A stretch of 64,000 nucleotides of DNA. Origin: Chimonanthus salicifolius. Lineage: Eukaryota > Streptophyta > Magnoliopsida > Laurales > Calycanthaceae. The DNA lies in the NCBI GenBank assembly GCA_013350335.1, contig CM023541.1:65017999-65081998 (forward strand), given 5' to 3'. A model generated the notes under the pieces. The model worked only from the letters and a program-made list of their open reading frames with translations, searched no databases and was not told where the DNA came from. Below, piece by piece: positions 62,054 through 64,000 of this stretch (its first letter is position 1; the number at the start of each line of letters is the position of its first letter). Made by a program: the position numbers and the translations under genes.

Positions 62054-63283
62054 GTAACCCAATCCTAGCATAGTGTTTAAAAGGGAAACTCGAAAAAGGA
62101 GAGTTTTTCAAATAGCCACCAAAAAATCACTTCTTAAAATTCCCTGAATAAGGTATATTTCCACTGAAATTCTTATAGCCAAACAACCCTTACATGTGCA
62201 AGTACAGAAGAAGTGTAACTTAGACTTCTCAACGTGGAAACTTGTAGTGCAATACAGACTTCTCAAATGTGGAATCCCTCTCTTTTCTCTCTTTTTTTTT
62301 TCTTTTTATTTTTTTGTGTGGTTTGGGTTTGGTTCGGGTTCGGGTGGGGGTGGGGATAGGTCAGTGATTACCAAGCCATTCTATACTTGCACATGCAAGC
62401 CATGAACCAAACCTTGCCAGTGGTTATGCACTCCATATCGCAAAAGACAACATAAACGCTACAGACTTCAAGAAGGAAAATAAATTTTCTTTATGCACTA
62501 TTCATAAATATTTATTTGATGATAAAGAATTGAATGACAAACCTGCTCTAGAACACTAGACAATGAAATGATGAAAAGTCTAGAAACTTGGCACATGTTC
62601 AACTTGTTAAGACTTATGGTTCCTTGCATATGGAAGCTTCTGATTTGGTGATCTTGGTCAATGATCTGATGGAATATACTACATTAACATCAAATATTAA
62701 ACCCTTGAAGCTGTGTCCGAGAAATGCAATGGGAATAACCAACAGTTTGGTCCATTTTTCATTGTGATAGACCAAAGATTTAAGGTTTGCAAAATTTTAG
62801 TATTTTTCTTCACTATTAGAGAACCTACCTATCAGTCTATCACAACAATTTGCATCAGACTGAGGAGTGTTTGGTAGGCTCATCGTAATTTCCAATTGGA
62901 AAAAACTTCACACTTTACAAATCACAATACACAGTCCCAATTCAAAAGTCACTTCATAAAGCGTCAACCTTTATATTGTAAAAATGTGATGCATTCTTTA
63001 AGCTAAATGATAAAAATATTTGATTTTACTGTGAGTCAATTTCCTTTCTTTTGTGTTCCTATGTGTTACCTTTTTTTCGTTAGTATGATTTGTAATGTAA
63101 TCGATGGGTATGTATATTACTTGTATATGATTTGTGATTTAATCGGGGATCTATATGCTAAATGATTTAAATCAATGGGTATGTATGTTACCTTTTTTTC
63201 TTGTGTTATCAATTGTTTGTTTATTATTTTCTAAACTTTATGTTCATATTTTTCTAGATCTTTGTGTCCATTTTTCATCGAAA

Positions 63284-64000
63284 ATGCCTCGACAAAAAGA
63301 TCTATTATGGCAATATGGAGAGGAATTGGGTGAAAATAAGTTAAAGTGTAAATTTTGTGAAGAAGTTTTGGTGGTGGTATCACACGTTTTAGAAACCATC
63401 TAGCAAAAAGAACATTGCATGATGTAAAAATGTGTGAAAGTTCCGGAGAATATTTGTGAAATGGCGAGGGATGCAATATCGTTTAAAGAGAGAACAAAAA
63501 GGCATAGAGGAAGTGGAATGTCTGTTGGATCTACTAGCACAGGAGAAAGTTTGACATCATCGGTTGCTTTCCATCTTCCTCGGGACAACAATTGGTTGAT
63601 ACCATGATTAAAAAATATGACAAGGATCATGTTGACAACTTGATATGTAGAAGCATGGTGATGAACAACCTCTCCTTTAATTTGTTAAGGTCTGAAGAAT
63701 ACAGAGAAGCAATCCATGCCGCTATAGCATATGGGCCCACTTAAGTCCTTCCTAGTAATGAAACTTTAAGGACTAAGTTGTTGAAAAATGTGAATGATGT
63801 AGCAATATCATATGTAAATGATATTAGCAAGAATTGGAAGACAAGTGGATGCACACTTATGTCCGACACATGGACAGATATGAAGAATCAGCCCTATATT
63901 AATTGTTTAGTTGCTAGTCCACAAGGCACAGTTTTCTTCAAGTCTATATGTGCACAAGGGATTATTAAAAATGGGGCTTTCATTGCCGATTTTATATCTT
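63284..64000 (+). pseudogene. hAT transposase, 5' part (BED finger plus DUF659-like), cut by window end
   Basis: From the ATG, M-P-R-Q-K-D-L-L-W-Q-Y-G then K-C-K-F-C (the BED zinc-finger cysteines). A frame change follows at about 63,368, then R-F-R-N-H-L-A-K-R (the histidines). Further frames give S-F-K-E-R-T-K-R and finally D-I-S-K-N-W-K-T-S-G-C-T-L-M-S-D-T-W-T-D with P-Y-I-N-C-L-V-A, which is the DUF659-like N-terminal part of hAT transposases. There are at least two one-base losses, one further frame switch and a TAA at 63,742-63,744. The dimerisation and catalytic part lies beyond the window. Confidence 0.85.

Noticed and set aside
61742..62111. Arg/Glu-rich minus-strand ORFs
   Set aside because: The CTCTCTC-rich plus strand forces repetitive R-E-R-E reading on the minus strand; better explained as a hAT 5' UTR exon.
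1..64000. CRISPR arrays, bacterial operons, tRNA or rRNA genes
   Set aside because: No regularly spaced identical repeats with unique spacers beyond the LTR hairpin arrays, no ribosome-binding-site-led gene clusters, and no complete tRNA cloverleaf; the tRNA-like boxes belong to SINEs.

Overview
This is a flowering-plant nuclear window with no prokaryotic or organellar character. It has long introns with GT-AG borders (plus one GC-AG), dense nested LTR retrotransposons, hAT elements, LINE and SINE insertions, and one recognisable host gene on the minus strand. I cannot name the species. Introns this large fit a lineage with TE-swollen genes (a magnoliid or other early-diverging angiosperm would fit), but that is inference.

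The host gene is a signal peptide peptidase-like intramembrane aspartyl protease (plant SPPL, PA-domain type; closest in recalled sequence to Arabidopsis SPPL2-5). I mapped eleven exons on the minus strand from 59,119 down to the stop codon at 12,783. They carry both catalytic motifs (YD and GFGD) and the PAL motif. All ten mapped intron borders keep a consistent codon phase. The signal-peptide exons and first PA-domain exons were not found and probably lie beyond base 64,000. Two exons (59,119-59,002 and 44,321-44,164) carry single-base length changes in short homopolymers that break the frame, so the locus is either a decaying copy or has assembly errors.

Layout: 1-3,021 is intergenic, with a SINE, a (TA)n tract and one plausible exon of an unidentified plus-strand gene. 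From about 3,080 to 9,334 there is an old minus-strand Ty1/copia element split by a LINE, a hAT-like MITE, and a second hAT MITE that itself holds a third MITE and a 1.17 kb solo LTR. From 9,335 to 12,782 there is little I can identify. From 12,783 to 59,119 is the SPPL gene. Its 23 kb intron (16,767-39,911) holds plus-strand copia fragments, a solo LTR and a full-length minus-strand Ty3/gypsy chromovirus (25,165-37,463). That chromovirus contains a 965 bp solo LTR and a 3.6 kb solo LTR full of hairpin-forming repeats. The 7.9 kb intron (44,868-52,753) holds two opposed copia fragments and a solo chromovirus LTR. The 5.5 kb intron next to the most upstream mapped exon holds a hAT MITE, a 27-base G run and a solo LTR. 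From 59,251 on come a LINE fragment with a 17 bp target-site duplication, a TRIM element (60,156-60,692), and the 5' part of a hAT transposase gene (BED finger plus DUF659-like region) cut by the window end.

The most distinctive signals are: the 3.6 kb LTR with two separate arrays of perfect or near-perfect hairpins and a 78 bp tandem repeat; the resolvable insertion chronology at 3-9 kb and 25-37 kb; a SINE inserted 14 bases inside an SPPL intron; and an inverted-duplication scar in a copia integrase. I saw no new enzymatic system.
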